Source of the DNA: Symbiotaphrina buchneri
Taxonomy: Eukaryota; Ascomycota; Symbiotaphrinales; Symbiotaphrinaceae
Direction: 5' to 3'
Assembly (NCBI GenBank): GCA_001599915.1
Contig: BCIG01000027.1
Location: 310,001-374,000, forward strand
DNA length: 64,000 bases
Position numbers and translations under genes: made by a program. This document shows positions 14,235-25,863 of the stretch, piece by piece; the first letter of the stretch is position 1, and the number at the start of each line of letters is the position of its first letter. The notes beneath the pieces were generated by a model that saw only the letters and a list, made by a program, of their open reading frames with translations, ran no database searches and was not told the DNA's origin.

Positions 14235-17200
14235 TCAAACGTCGATCATCTCAGCGTCGTCTGCAAGGACTTCATCTGCAGGGCCCCAGTTGCCTTCAAA
14301 GACAGTAGCCCCTGCTCTTCGTCTGGCTGCTGTCCACTGGACACCAACCGTCTCCAGGACCTGGTCTATGACGGGACGATCCTCCGGTCGAGGAGAGATC
14401 ATCCAACCAACTATCCTTTCCAACGCCTCTGGACTCTTCGCATCTGTCATGAAAGTCGGCGGTTCCAACAACTCTCCGCGACGGGACATGCTGGAGTTGC
14501 GCGACAGAGGCTCCGGCCTTGGTTTTCTTTGATCTCTATTCCAGTCGTGCAGAGGGCTCACTGACTCGAAACCGTCCTCAGCCAAATCGGAACTGTAGAA
14601 TGTGTCTCCAGTGTCGTCTCGCGCAAGGGGATTGCCAGATGAGTCCCGAAAGACACTGCTAGCGGAGCTCCAAGTGAGACTCGGCACATCGCTCATATCA
14701 CCTGTCCTAAGCTTCTGCCACGATGGACCGTTGTCCGGCAACTCCACATTACCGGCAATCTCAAGCATGATGAGACCCAGGGCAAAAACATCTGCTGGTT
14801 TGTCATAGTGCCCCATTAAGATCTCCGGGCCGATATACTCTCGATCACCCTCCCCTTCAATTCCGGGCGGAGCAGGCCACGCTGTCGCCATTCCGAAGTC
14901 TCCGATTTTTAACACGCCTTCAAAGGTGATCAATATGTTGGCCGGCTTCAGATCAAGGTGGATAAACCCGCAGTCATGGATATGCTTAACTCCCTGGCAC
15001 AACTGTCAGTAACTGATCCAAAATGGACTGCAATAGACTTACCAACGAGAGTTCCAGCAATATCTTCCAGATTCTGAAATCATCCAGCCTTGCCTTCCTC
15101 CCAACTTCTGCTAGAAATAAATCGAGACTCCCTTCTTCGCAGAATTCAGTCTGTATATAGAGATGATTTCGCTCTTCCCAACTATCGATCAACTGCACAA
15201 TATGATCCGCTTGCCCCATAGCTTTCAGAACATTCACTTCCTGGAGCTTCCGCTGACGGTCTTTAGCTCCAGCGTAGGAGTGCTTGGATTTCTTAACCGC
15301 GTATACACGCTCCGGCAGCACTCTCTGGACTGGAGTACCAGGTCGCCCTGAAATGGATAGACAAGACGTCCTGGGAGACTCGGGAGGTTGTGTGACACGG
15401 TATACAAGGGAAAACTCCCCCGTACCGATCAACTCCACCTTCTCAAATCTTGAGGTCAAACTCGGGTCAACATCCGTTGTTACGGACGAATGAAGCGGGG
15501 TCATGCTAGGATGTCCGGATACATGGAGCATGGTCTCTCTGTGTGTCGTAGGAGTGGCTGGAAGACGCGGGATTGCACTAGCAGCGCTATTTGCCGTAAG
15601 GAGGGTGGTGGGAGAGTGGCCATCCCCTTGCGCGCTGATCGAAAGGCAACTCGGATCCGGAGGGAAAATGCTATCCTGAGGAGTCTTTGGGGATAGAGCC
15701 CCGAAGTAATTTGTTTGTGCGGGCGGGCTTGCTGGAGCGCGAAGATTGGTCTTAGCGAACTGCGGTCTTCTGGAATTAAGGAGAGATGGTGATATAAGAG
15801 ATGACTTCTTAAGAGGAGTGGGAGAAGAAATTGAGCGCTGAGAGCCGCGTAGGAAACGAGAGCGCATGAAAGAAGATGCTGCTGATCCTTGCGATGATGG
15901 AAGCTCAGGCGCTGTTGTTGGAGAGCTATGTATGGTGTTGCCATCGCTCTCAACAACACCCCCAGAAGTCTGCATCTTGAATAAAGGTGACTTACAGTTG
16001 GATCCTTGCTGGGATACCAGACCGCCATGCATCTGGGCAGAACCAGGGTTGGGCGCTCCCGCTCCTCCAAATACCTGTTTCGTTGGTGTCGGCGGCAGAT
16101 CGAATTCTGTGCTCGATTGACTTTCACCGTTTCCCGGAGAGTGAGAATGGTCGTCACCGTCCGCACTAACAAAGCTTCCACGTCTTGCAAGGCCTGGTGC
16201 GGCGAAGTTGGTCCCGAATATGGTGGTTCCTCTTGCAAAGGTTGCGGGTAGAAGCTTCGCTGAACAAGGGTTGAATGGCGTGGATGGCGTACCGAACTCC
16301 GGAGGACCTTGCTGTACCTTTGGGAGAGTATTGACCGGCATGGGAGCTGAAGGAGCGCCAAAAGCACCAGTCGGCTTCTTGCAGGGAGTGTCTGGCATCT
16401 GGGCCTTGTTGTCCATCTCGCCGATCTGCTGGTCCTCCGTATTTCTATTTCGCTTGGAGATCAAGCCGGTCGACATGAATGCCGCAGGCAGGGGTTTTAC
16501 CAGCTTGTAGTTCTGTGGTGTAGCAAAAGAAGAGCTGGATGACCTGCTTTCGATCTCTTCATCGCGTGGAGGAGGGTTTCTCTGATACGGCCGCGATGCG
16601 CCCAGAGGTAGAGACCTAGAGAAGTCATGCTGCAGTTTAGGGCGGTCCGGATTCTGCACTGGAATATGAGTTGGTGAATCCTCAGCCAGACTCGACCCGG
16701 AGGAAGACTGGGTCATCGTTTTCGAGAGAGGGTGTGGTTGATGATGAGGCTGCATTCCGCTGTTCTGAGATCCATTGTTTGATTGGAACAGTGGATGCAC
16801 GGACGCATTAGGGAGAGCTCCATGTGACGAGAAAGGTGAGTCGCGCGGCAATGGTTGTAAGTGTGCATCTAGCGATAGTCGAGCCTTGGGCTTTGAAGCT
16901 GCTGATGCAGGCGGCGCGAGCGCAAGATCGGGGGTAGGTCTTGAGCGCCCTAACATCGGCCTGTCCAGGTGGCGTTGTTGTAGGGTCGTTTTACGCAGGG
17001 AAGATGATCTTCTGGGTAAGTTGTTAAGGAGGCCGGTAAACAGTTCGGTTGTATTGTATTTGGAGCCCCCTTGCAAAGAAGAATCCGCGTCTTGCGAGTC
17101 TTGCTCCTGGGAAGCGGTCATTGGTGGCGATGAAGCGCCGTCAAATATGCTGAAGTTGCCGTCGAAAGATGCGCCGTGAAGACTCCTCCTTTTGGCAATT

Positions 17201-17871
17201 GGACTGCCTAGGCTAGCTTGATCAAGGTTCATGATGCCATCACTGCGTTTCAGGGGGCTCGACGTGACTGATGCTCGACCAAAGTTGGTGGCACCATCCT
17301 TTTCTAACCTCGAAAGAGCAGGATTCAGAACCGGCGGACTATCTTCTGATAGGACATCGACCATTCGGGTATCCTTGTCGAGCAGCTCAGTCGGACTTGC
17401 GCTTCGATGTCTGTTCTCCTTGTCCTTCCTACACTCGCCCAGCGGGACTGAGTGTCCATTCCCATTATCTCTCAAATCACTCAACGGCCGCTTCGCGGGG
17501 CTGTTAGGCAGCGTCCTTGAACGTGTTGATGGGCGCATGGGTGACAGCCGGCGCGAGGATGACCGGTTGATTTTTGCGCTCGGTGGGAAAGGGATGGCGA
17601 GGGGAGAAGTTGGGTTCGGCGATGTAGCGCCGAGCAAGCTGGCGCTGAAGATCTTCGATGGTGACGTGGTCAAGGCTGGCGATAAGGGAGACTTGGGCGA
17701 TGGCGATTTCGACGTGACGAGGCGGAAGGTCGGGCCCCTCGACGGCGACCTTGATAGAGAGCGACGCAATTGTCGCAGTGCAGCCGTAGGGTCGACGTGG
17801 TGTAGATGAGTGGGCGAGGAACAGTGCAAGGTGCCGCCCGACGAGCGGTGCGGCGAGTATGTTGTGCCCAT
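14235..17871 (-). CDS. WEE1: Wee1-type mitotic inhibitor kinase (AnkA/Swe1 family)
   Basis: Two exons, 17871-15043 and 15002-14235, encode 1198 residues. The first 800 are disordered, Ser/Pro-rich and full of SP/TP sites (RSLSRSPSRGP, TSKSPSPKSPLSP), as expected for a target of cyclin-dependent kinases. The kinase domain starts at FEKVELIGTGEFSLVYRV near residue 807. The ATP-binding Lys lies in VYAVKKSK. The catalytic loop is HLDLKPAN with Asp960, and the metal site is GDFGMAT with Asp978. HLD in place of HRD is typical of Wee1 kinases, which phosphorylate the inhibitory tyrosine of CDK1. The intron of only 40 nt (15003-15042) falls just before the catalytic loop. An open frame without ATG continues upstream of 17871, so an extra 5' exon is possible. 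Confidence 0.9.
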
Positions 17872-20800
17872 GAGGTTGACGAAGGGTGAGGAATGCGACC
17901 CGCGTATTTTCGAAACGCCGTCAGCGTATCCAGGTAAGGTATGTATGTGCGACGCCGCCTGGAGTTCGGCGCAAGCTCTGTTTGTTATGTCAATCTGATA
18001 CCGCTATCAGCCGAACGATCTTGCACGCAAACTTCCTCAGACCGATTCCACTGCGCACTGAGGGGTAGCCAGATGCATACTCACAATGACGACATATGTT
18101 CGGATTCGTATACGTTGATGAATGCAGTCGCAAGTGAGCGGTGTCCGTCAAAATAGGCAAACGAAGGTGCTTGGAAGTAAGAGAACGGCAGGCGAGGGTA
18201 GAAGCTGCGAGAAGATCCGTTGATGAGTCGGTCTTAGGATGAAGTGATCATGACTATGAAGGGGGACCTGCTCCCAGAGAAGCCTCTTCTTCTGCTTCCG
18301 CACCGTCCGGAGTGTTTGTTTCCCTTGGCCCTGCTGAATTCCTGCCCAGGCAGACGTGTTGGGACAAGTGGCGAATTGAGGTGGCAGCCAGCTGGTGGGG
18401 TGTAGCTGGATGTAAACAAGCCGAAACGCGTCGGGGAATGCGGCGCGAAATGATAGCTAAGCTTGTCGAGGCCACACCAGCGAATGCAGTGCGATGACAG
18501 TTTCTTAAAGTGTGTGTGGACGGGACGACTATGACAGTGTAGAGGAGGAGGAGTAGGAGGAGAAGCGGGAAAGGTACATGTATGAGGAATTTGCACGCAA
18601 GGAGTGAGAGAAGGGTCTCCTTCAGTGTCCGTTTCGCTCGTGGGTTGGTTGTTGTTGTGGCAGGAAGAAGCGCGACCGACCAGGGGGGATGGTTTGCCGC
18701 CAATGAGACGCGTCACAGACGAGTGAACAATAACAATTCGCCTGTGCCGGTCCGTGCGGAAGTAACCTTACGCTTTCTTTTTAAGGGCAAATGACAACAA
18801 AAACGGTGGAAGCGAGCAGCCAAGCTTTGCGCTCGTGGCCCTGCAGCCGTCGAGTCTCGCCGTGACCCGTGGAGCCGTGGACCGTTCGTAGACCCCTGAC
18901 CCGCCCGCCCGAGCGAACCGTTCCTTCCGCTTCCCTTCCCTCCTCCCTCCGAGTCCCTCGTTCCCAATCGTTGTCGCGCTTGTCTTTTAAACTTCTGTCA
19001 GCGATAAACATGGTAAACATGTAATAATAATGTCGCACATCCTTTACTACCGATCAGCCTCGGGGATCTAGGGTCTGCTCTTCTGGCTTCTACTAAAACA
19101 ACTGACCAACAACGACTTACGCGGGCACCTCCTAAATAACCTGACTTCCTTCCTCAATCGACCACCGATGCAATTTATTGTTATTCCTGCGTCGTATCTA
19201 GGCTCCGCTACCCGACTAAAGGTAGAATAAGGGGGAAATATTGCCGCTACTACTTAGGACTTGTGCTTTGACCGCCAACTACGGATGAGAGGTAATTAAA
19301 CCACCTTGGTAATGAAATTATTGTTGCAGCGCCATCGTTCAGGGGTACTGAGCCTTGGCTACCAGATCCTCGGACGACTTTCGTTCCGGGTACCAACCCC
19401 CAGGGCTCAGGACAGCAGATTACGCCACACTATCGTCTCATCTTGGACACCTACGGTATCTATCTGTACAAATTTGGTACATTAGTGCCGTATGCAGCGG
19501 AAGATGTTGACCGGGCTGGCCCGGGACAGGTCTCTTGCTATTCTGCGACATGCGCTTAAACCGGCCTGGCGAGCGCAGGAAATCGAAGCTTCATAAAAAG
19601 TGATCCATCAGGTTGGCGAATAGCCAACATGCATACTACAAGCTGAATGAGCAGCTCTACAATCAAATACTGTGTAATATTCCTAGTACGCTACAGGGTG
19701 GCAGTGGAAGGATAATATCTACCGTATCCTAGAACGGTCGTCATGCTTCCTGACTTTTATTCTAACAGATGTTCACCATTGTGGGTGTTAGTACTCACAG
19801 ACTATAAGGTCAATTTCCATATAGTCAGTATTGTCTCTGGTGAGTAGGCATGTAGCGAGTTATATTCCAATACCAATCAATCAAAAGTTAGAATTTCTTA
19901 TTTATCATGTTTGGGCGACCCCATATCCGCCGAAAAGCTCGAAATCATTTCGATATATACCGCAGGTACGTTATTGGACCCAGCATGTAGAGCTAACTTG
20001 CCTTTTCAGGATGCATATGCGATTAATTTCATTCATACCTTAATGTTCAAGGCAGTAGTGGTTGCTATGTTACGCCGAAGATTTCTCCACAGGGGATCAA
20101 ATGGGCCGATGGTGTCAAGCTTTAGCATTTGAGGATATTTCTTGATCTCCTTGCCCTGTCAATGGAGGCAGTCCTTGAGTACTCACCCAAGGTCAAACGT
20201 TTATATACCGGTGCATAGCTGATTAAAGCAAAAGAAAAAGCGATGGTCGAAATATCCCCTCGGCCGACTGGCTATCATTGCGCAGAGCCACGCGCAGTCA
20301 GGTTGCTGTCTCTGTTGTGCCATAGCCCGCGAATTTCGGTGAGGATGCATTTGCTTTTCTCTTTATTCGGCGTGTAAACATCCGCCAGATCAAACCAAAT
20401 CAGGGCATTGCAATTTAAGCGCGACATATTTCCATATGCGCAAGCATGCAATGGAGGGTTTATAAGGGGGATGTGAGATCGATACACGGAACACATTTGT
20501 ATGGATATATCTTGCTATTTTGTTGGGAAAGAGACTCAAGATACTGTACCATTGCAGTCAGCTTACCTTACTGCACACCCAGGTTGTTACTGCTCGCTGC
20601 ACTTCTACCGTGTAGGTAGGCGATCAACCAGATGTGATGCGGTAAGTGTTGTCCACTGCCACATGCGGGCCAGACGATGCTCGCCACGAATTATTGTTGC
20701 CTTAGCCTTGTCAAGGACATCCAATGAGGACAGAGTAGGATGCAAATAATGTAACGATGCGTACAACACGAACTGCAGCTGCCTGAGGCAAGAACACCCA

Positions 20801-21075
20801 CAGCCTGCGCCACATGTGCACTATTCCTGTTCGTCGAAACGACAAATGGTGAAGCCAGAGACTGTTTAAACGTTACCGTTGCTTAGCGGTGTGTTTTGAT
20901 CACCTTTGCGCACGTCCGACTGCCACTCTATCGCCGACAACTCAGAACAGTGCACTTTCCACCTTAGTTTCGACCCGTTTCTTTGTTGTGCTGTGTGCTT
21001 GCTCCAGCGCCGCGCCACTTACCACCACACCCGGATACTTTACTCCACGCCTAATCGCAGAGCAAGAGTCAGGTA

Positions 21076-21099
21076 CCTTACCTTACCTACCTTACCTTA
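21076..21099. repeat. Short CCTTA-type tandem repeat upstream of VAC7
   Basis: The pattern is CCTTA, CCTTA, CCTA, CCTTA, CCTTA, about 170 bp upstream of the VAC7 start codon. Similar GTAAGGTA pieces recur in other intergenic regions of the window (for example near 26336 and 33822). It may be a promoter element or simple sequence. Confidence 0.5.
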
Positions 21100-21143
21100 G
21101 CCTCTCCACCCAAACCACCGGTACGATACTCAACTTGTGGACT

Positions 21144-21165
21144 TAAGGCACCTTAAGGTGCCTTA
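21144..21165. repeat. 22-nt perfect palindrome upstream of VAC7
   Basis: The half-site TAAGGCACCTT is followed directly by its exact reverse complement, with no spacer. The centre lies between 21154 and 21155. It sits about 100 bp upstream of the VAC7 ATG, within the likely promoter or 5' leader. A dimeric regulator site or an RNA hairpin in the leader are both possible. Confidence 0.6.
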
Positions 21166-21265
21166 TCCTCTCATTCGCCATCGTCTTGGATCGTCACTTG
21201 TTACGCCCTCCACATGAGCTAATTCTAACGTGCGTTCTGCGGGTGAAAGTCCGCTGGACTCCACA

Positions 21266-24200
21266 ATGGCGTCCTCATCGGGCAAGGGAGAAGCGCCCTC
21301 CCGATCCGCCGCCGATAACATAGAAGCCGAACCAACCCGGCCGTACAACGGCATCATGCAAAGCGAGCAGTCTTCCGTACCATCGGTCGGGCCTGACGCT
21401 CGATCTTCATCTGCTCCGGATGCTCTCAAGTCGAGGCTAAACCTCCTCTCCAAACCTGACACATCTACCACAAATTCCCCGAAACCATCCCGAGACTCGT
21501 CCCCTTTACGCCAATCCCACAGGACGGGGCCTGCCTCGAAGCTCCCACGGTCAAGAAAAAACAGTCAGGAGACAAGTCAGCCTCCGATACTACCTGTTTC
21601 GAGAGCAGCTACGAACCCTGCGCCCTCGCCCACGAACAGAGTTCCCCTCGTGGCCGACGACGCCGGCCCAGCTCATGCTCCAGGGGCTGTGGAGCCGACT
21701 GCCACAGCGTCGAGATCTCGAGGTGCTAGATCTCCTGGAGACACCACTCCACATTGGCCCGCGTCACCTCGACTAAAATCGCCGCCTCCAGCGGGGAGTC
21801 CACGTCGTACGTCAGTGACCTCGCCGCGGAAACTGGACCAAGACCCTCCAACTATAACCACCCGACGGAGCGCTCCCGCCGGAGCGACCTCTTTGGGTGA
21901 TGATAGGTCGGCGTCTGGGGATAGTGAGAGAGAAAGTCATGGGCTGGCGGTAGGAATGCGGACGCCAGCTAGAGGTGCCAGCGGAGGATCTATGTTGGAG
22001 ACTGTACAAGAAAACAGCCTACCTGGAACACCTGCCATTGAACTGTCGCTTCCACCGAGGGGAAATCGGTCCTCGGAAGATGATCGACCGGTGAAGGCGT
22101 CCGATAACCCCACGGAGGATGTGTTTACCAGAGGGTCAAGATTTGTTCCGGAAAGTGGAAGTGAAAGTGGAGGAAACAGAAGTGATGGCAAGAAGAGTCA
22201 GAAGCTGGTCGTTCCCATCGGCTCTGCTCGTCCAAACGTTGTGGCGCCCGGGAAGCCACAGGCTCTGAAGGGCAAAGCCGGGGAGGGGTCAATAAGCAGT
22301 ATGACAGTGGAGACAGAGACTGTGAGTTCCATACCACAAGTTGCCCTTGGCGTCGGTGGTGGAGAACGAGGAGGCGGTGGAGGCAGTGTTCGCCTGCAAC
22401 CCAGCAAAGAAACAATTCGACCGAAGAAAGAAAAGAAAAGGACGGTGCGCAAGGCACCTTCAATCAATGCAGGGACTGGTGAGCCTCTTAGACGTCTCCA
22501 TTTTCCCCATCATCCTACTCGTTCTGCACATGTCTCAAAGAAATCTTTTGGATCTCCAAAGCTTTCTCCTTCCTTCATCCTATCTCCTAGGCTCTCATAT
22601 CAGGGAAGAGACTCTATAAGCTCGAGAATCTCAAGCATTGGGTCAAGCATTTGTCAAGCAATCATGTCTGTCAGGGGCAGTCCTGACCTTGTCTCTCTCA
22701 ACAACCCAACTGGATTCAACCCTTGCGCGCCATCTACTAACCGCCCTCAATCAACAGCATCCTCTAAGGCCGACATCTTCGAAGCAAAAGTCGCCAGCGC
22801 AGTCGATGAAGCCAATTCCTCCGATTCGGAAGAGACATTCGTCTATGAGTCGAACCCACCGGAAACTCACTCTCGCCCCGGACGATACCACTCGAGGACA
22901 CCAAGTGCGACATCCCTTGCTAGCCAATTAGACCAACGAGCGGCCCTGCGTTCTGTTCCGGGTGCTGTGGATGGTCATCCCAGTGTGAAGGGGAAGAGAA
23001 GTATGAAATTCACCAACAACCCGTACAGTAACAGTATCCATGACGGCGAGGGAGCCGAAAGAGGCGACGGCAATGGCAGCGGTCAAGCATCTAAATTAGG
23101 CAGCATCCGTGATAATGCTGGCCCGACGTCACAGCGTCGACATATCGGACACTTTGGACGACATGGGAGGGGTCATACTTCATTATTCGATAGTGACTCG
23201 CCTTTCCCCTACGCTTCGAAAACAGGACAAGCACAAACTGGTCCTACCTCTAGACATTCCTCTAGACCACAGAGTCCACGCAATGCACATCATCTACGTC
23301 TGGCTGGCGGTGAAAGGAAGGTAGCTGCTCAAATACCCGGTTATGACATTGACGTAGAAGGGGCCGACGACGAGAGGACTCCATTGGTGAGTTCGGTACG
23401 CTCGAGTCGCTCACGTCATGGACGTAGGCCGAACAGCGCCAGCATCCTGCAGATGGAATACAATCAACAGCGACGGAGGGGTTGGCTTGCGCGCTGTGCC
23501 GGTTGCAGTTTGGTCATCATCATGGTAATTCTGGTCGTTTCTGGTGCGCTTGGCTTCTTGGTCGCCACTACGAAGCCCTTGCACGATGTCGAGGTCAAGG
23601 AAATCCAGAATGTACTTGCTAGCGAGCAGGAGATCATGCTTGATCTTCTAGTTCAAGCGGTCAACCCTAACATTGTTACCGTCACAGTGGGCCATATGGA
23701 CGTGAATGTCTTCGCAAAAAGCAGGCATGTGGGATCTGATCGGTACTGGAAACAATGGACAGCTTCAGACAATCGAAGACGACGAGCTTTCGTTTCCGAA
23801 TCACGGGCTTCCGACGACTTGCAACATGCTGGTTCTGGACGACAGGCGCAGATTTCCACGGCTCTGCCGATCCCTGATTCAAATTCCGACATAAGGCCTC
23901 TGGACGGCGTCGACGAAGGTACAGATCCGATCGATGATCCTGAAGGCGATGCACAGACCATGCTTCTTGGTCGCATATTCAACTTTGATTCGGCATTGAA
24001 TTTCGAAGGCTCACCTCTAAAATGGCATCCGACAACTTCAATCGGGGAAGTCAGGTTGGCCAAGCCAGGCAATGAGACAGAGAAGGGTGGGACAGAACGA
24101 TGGGAGAGGGTGATCCAATACCCTTTTGAGTTGATAGTTCGCGGAGTCCTGAAATACCAGCTTCCGCTGAGTAGCAGGATCCGGACCAGTCCAATCGGTG

Positions 24201-24268
24201 CGAGCGTCATAGTCCACCCCGAAGATGGAGTTGACTCCATGCGGAGGATGAGGACAGAATCTGCCTGA
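21266..24268 (+). CDS. VAC7: Vacuolar segregation protein Vac7-like (Fab1 kinase activator)
   Basis: Exons 21266-22478 and 22758-24268 give 907 residues. Most of the protein is Ser/Pro-rich and disordered. The conserved part holds SSKADIFEAKVASAVDEANSS, then one transmembrane segment (CSLVIIMVILVVSGALGFLV, around residue 660), then TKPLHDVEVKEIQNVLASEQ and a lumenal domain with VTVGHMDVNVFAKS. Vac7 is a vacuole-membrane activator of the PI(3)P 5-kinase Fab1; this comes from yeast. The ATG at 21266 is the first in the frame. The intron (22479-22757) was inferred because removing it joins INAGT to ASSKADIF, and it ends with an ACTAAC branch and CAG. It has 279 nt and no in-frame stop, so the unspliced frame is also open (1000 residues). 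Confidence 0.85.
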   Translation: MASSSGKGEAPSRSAADNIEAEPTRPYNGIMQSEQSSVPSVGPDARSSSAPDALKSRLNLLSKPDTSTTNSPKPSRDSSPLRQSHRTGPASKLPRSRKNSQETSQPPILPVSRAATNPAPSPTNRVPLVADDAGPAHAPGAVEPTATASRSRGARSPGDTTPHWPASPRLKSPPPAGSPRRTSVTSPRKLDQDPPTITTRRSAPAGATSLGDDRSASGDSERESHGLAVGMRTPARGASGGSMLETVQENSLPGTPAIELSLPPRGNRSSEDDRPVKASDNPTEDVFTRGSRFVPESGSESGGNRSDGKKSQKLVVPIGSARPNVVAPGKPQALKGKAGEGSISSMTVETETVSSIPQVALGVGGGERGGGGGSVRLQPSKETIRPKKEKKRTVRKAPSINAGTGEPLRRLHFPHHPTRSAHVSKKSFGSPKLSPSFILSPRLSYQGRDSISSRISSIGSSICQAIMSVRGSPDLVSLNNPTGFNPCAPSTNRPQSTASSKADIFEAKVASAVDEANSSDSEETFVYESNPPETHSRPGRYHSRTPSATSLASQLDQRAALRSVPGAVDGHPSVKGKRSMKFTNNPYSNSIHDGEGAERGDGNGSGQASKLGSIRDNAGPTSQRRHIGHFGRHGRGHTSLFDSDSPFPYASKTGQAQTGPTSRHSSRPQSPRNAHHLRLAGGERKVAAQIPGYDIDVEGADDERTPLVSSVRSSRSRHGRRPNSASILQMEYNQQRRRGWLARCAGCSLVIIMVILVVSGALGFLVATTKPLHDVEVKEIQNVLASEQEIMLDLLVQAVNPNIVTVTVGHMDVNVFAKSRHVGSDRYWKQWTASDNRRRRAFVSESRASDDLQHAGSGRQAQISTALPIPDSNSDIRPLDGVDEGTDPIDDPEGDAQTMLLGRIFNFDSALNFEGSPLKWHPTTSIGEVRLAKPGNETEKGGTERWERVIQYPFELIVRGVLKYQLPLSSRIRTSPIGASVIVHPEDGVDSMRRMRTESA

Positions 24269-24766
24269 GGCCCATCGACGTACGATGACTCGCCAGCAAA
24301 TCTGCGCTTCTCACGAGAGAAATTTGCGTTTCCGACGGGGTTTACAGCACCAATGTCACCCTTCATAGGGCAGGAGTTCGTGGACGAGGAGGACGGTGTT
24401 ATTGGGGACCGGCAAAACAGGGTTGGCGTTGGTGCTCTTCGTGGTTGCAGCGAAGCATGGCTCGATTCTGGTCATCTTGTTATTTGCATCCTCGTATTTG
24501 ACGCAGGCTAGCGGCTCCTGCATATAGAGCTTGGCTCCTCCGCGCTGGCTAGAGTAAGAATCAAATGCCCATGATATTCGGGACAATTGTTATGCGTGCC
24601 ACTGGTGACCGCCAAGCCAGCCATTTGTTGTGTCCAGTCGAGCCAATCATAGTGGATCGTTAGTCAGCCTAGGCCGACCTGCACCGTACTGCCGCTCCGA
24701 TCGATACTTGCCAATAAACCTCCGTCATCCCGATAGAACAGCTTCATTAGACCCTCGACCACGTCC
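24269..24766. other. Intergenic, VAC7 3' end and NUO24 promoter
   Basis: These 498 bp separate two plus-strand genes. No gene, repeat or RNA feature was recognised. Confidence 0.45.
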
Positions 24767-25863
24767 ATGATGGCATCCAAGGTCGTGCCGTTCCTTGTAC
24801 GGAGCCGCATCAGTGCTGGCAGATCGCTCTCGCGATCTCAACGCCGGACCTTCGTCGCCAGCACTTGGCAAAGGAGTGAGGCATTGGCTGTGGTAAGTAT
24901 CGTCAACTCCAATCCGCGGATCCAGCAGCTCCTATGCCCGGTCGCCGCCGGCTCCTGCCATTCATTGAGAGCTTCGCTGACGATATTAGCACCGCAATAC
25001 ACCGGAGAACAACCCCGACATTCCCTTCAAATTCTCGGAGCTCAACCTCAAGCTCATCGATGAGATTCTCAAACGCTACCCCCCTCAGTATAAGAAGGCT
25101 GCGGTTATGCCAGTGCTTGATCTCGGCCAGCGGCAGCATGGCTTCACAAGTATCAGCGTCATGAACGAAGTTGCAAGAATATTGGAGATGCCGCCGATGA
25201 GAGTCTATGAGGTCGCCACATTCTATACCATGTATAACCGGAATCCTGTGGGCAAGTTTCACTTGCAAGTCTGCACTACGGTAAGCGTGATACCATCCGA
25301 TTTGCATTCTCGGACTCGTGGTTGTCCATTGCGGCCTCTAGTGACGGACTTCGCTGATCGGCCTCTTTTAGACACCTTGCCAGCTCGGTGGTTGCGGCTC
25401 CGACGCAATCATGAAGGCCATTGAGGATCATCTCGGGATTCACCACGGCCAAACCACGGAGGATGGGCTCTTTACATTCACAGAGGTCGAATGTCTTGGT
25501 GCCTGCGTGAACGCGCCCATGGTACAGATAAACGACGACTACTACGAGGATCTGACACCAGAGTCCGTTGTGTCATTGCTCAACGCCCTGAAAGCATCAG
25601 CGGAGGCAACTGGTGCTACGGGTGAGGCGGCTGGTATGGCGGGTGATGCGCCAAAGGGAGCGCTGACAGGCGAGGACAAGGGTGTTGCAAGTGGTGATAA
25701 AATCGGAGAGAAGGTGCCGCGCAAGTATGGTGCCAAGGGGGTCACTGTGCCAGCGCCAGGCCCATTGAGCGGACGGAAGTCATGCGAGCCTGCGCATGGC
25801 TTGACGAGCCTTACAAGCGAGCCATGGGGGAACGAGATGCTAAGGAAAGATGGGGAACTATAG
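24767..25863 (+). CDS. NADH:ubiquinone oxidoreductase 24 kDa subunit (NDUFV2)
   Basis: Exons 24767-24892, 24990-25280 and 25372-25863 encode 302 residues. The N-terminus is an Arg/Ser-rich mitochondrial presequence ([20 protein letters not shown]). The thioredoxin-like 2Fe-2S domain follows, starting at [20 protein letters not shown]. The four cluster ligands are present: Cys137 and Cys142 (CTTTPC), then Cys180 and Cys184 (CLGAC). This subunit carries cluster N1a in the NADH-oxidising arm of complex I in the mitochondrial matrix. The C-terminal 80 residues are an Ala/Gly/Lys-rich extension ending with [14 protein letters not shown], usual for fungal versions. An in-frame second ATG follows the first directly. 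Confidence 0.96.

Larger units (their letters stand above)
17872..21265. other. Long gene-free region between WEE1 and VAC7
   Basis: The 3.4 kb between the divergent genes is the largest gap in the window. The WEE1-proximal 1 kb is pyrimidine-rich on the minus strand and holds several short ATG frames there, compatible with a long 5' leader. The central part (about 19-20.9 kb) has no protein-like frame. The VAC7-proximal end has CCTTA repeats and a perfect palindrome, listed separately. I see no tRNA, transposon protein or terminal repeats. Confidence 0.4.

Noticed and set aside
18254-18716. Minus-strand frames upstream of WEE1, one with a Leu-rich hydrophobic stretch
   Set aside because: The Leu run comes from CT-rich promoter-like DNA. 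The two frames overlap each other and neither has protein-like composition overall. They are more likely part of the WEE1 leader.
17872-21265. Degenerate transposon in the 3.4 kb gap
   Set aside because: No transposase or reverse-transcriptase-like frame, no terminal inverted or direct repeats, and no target-site duplication were seen.
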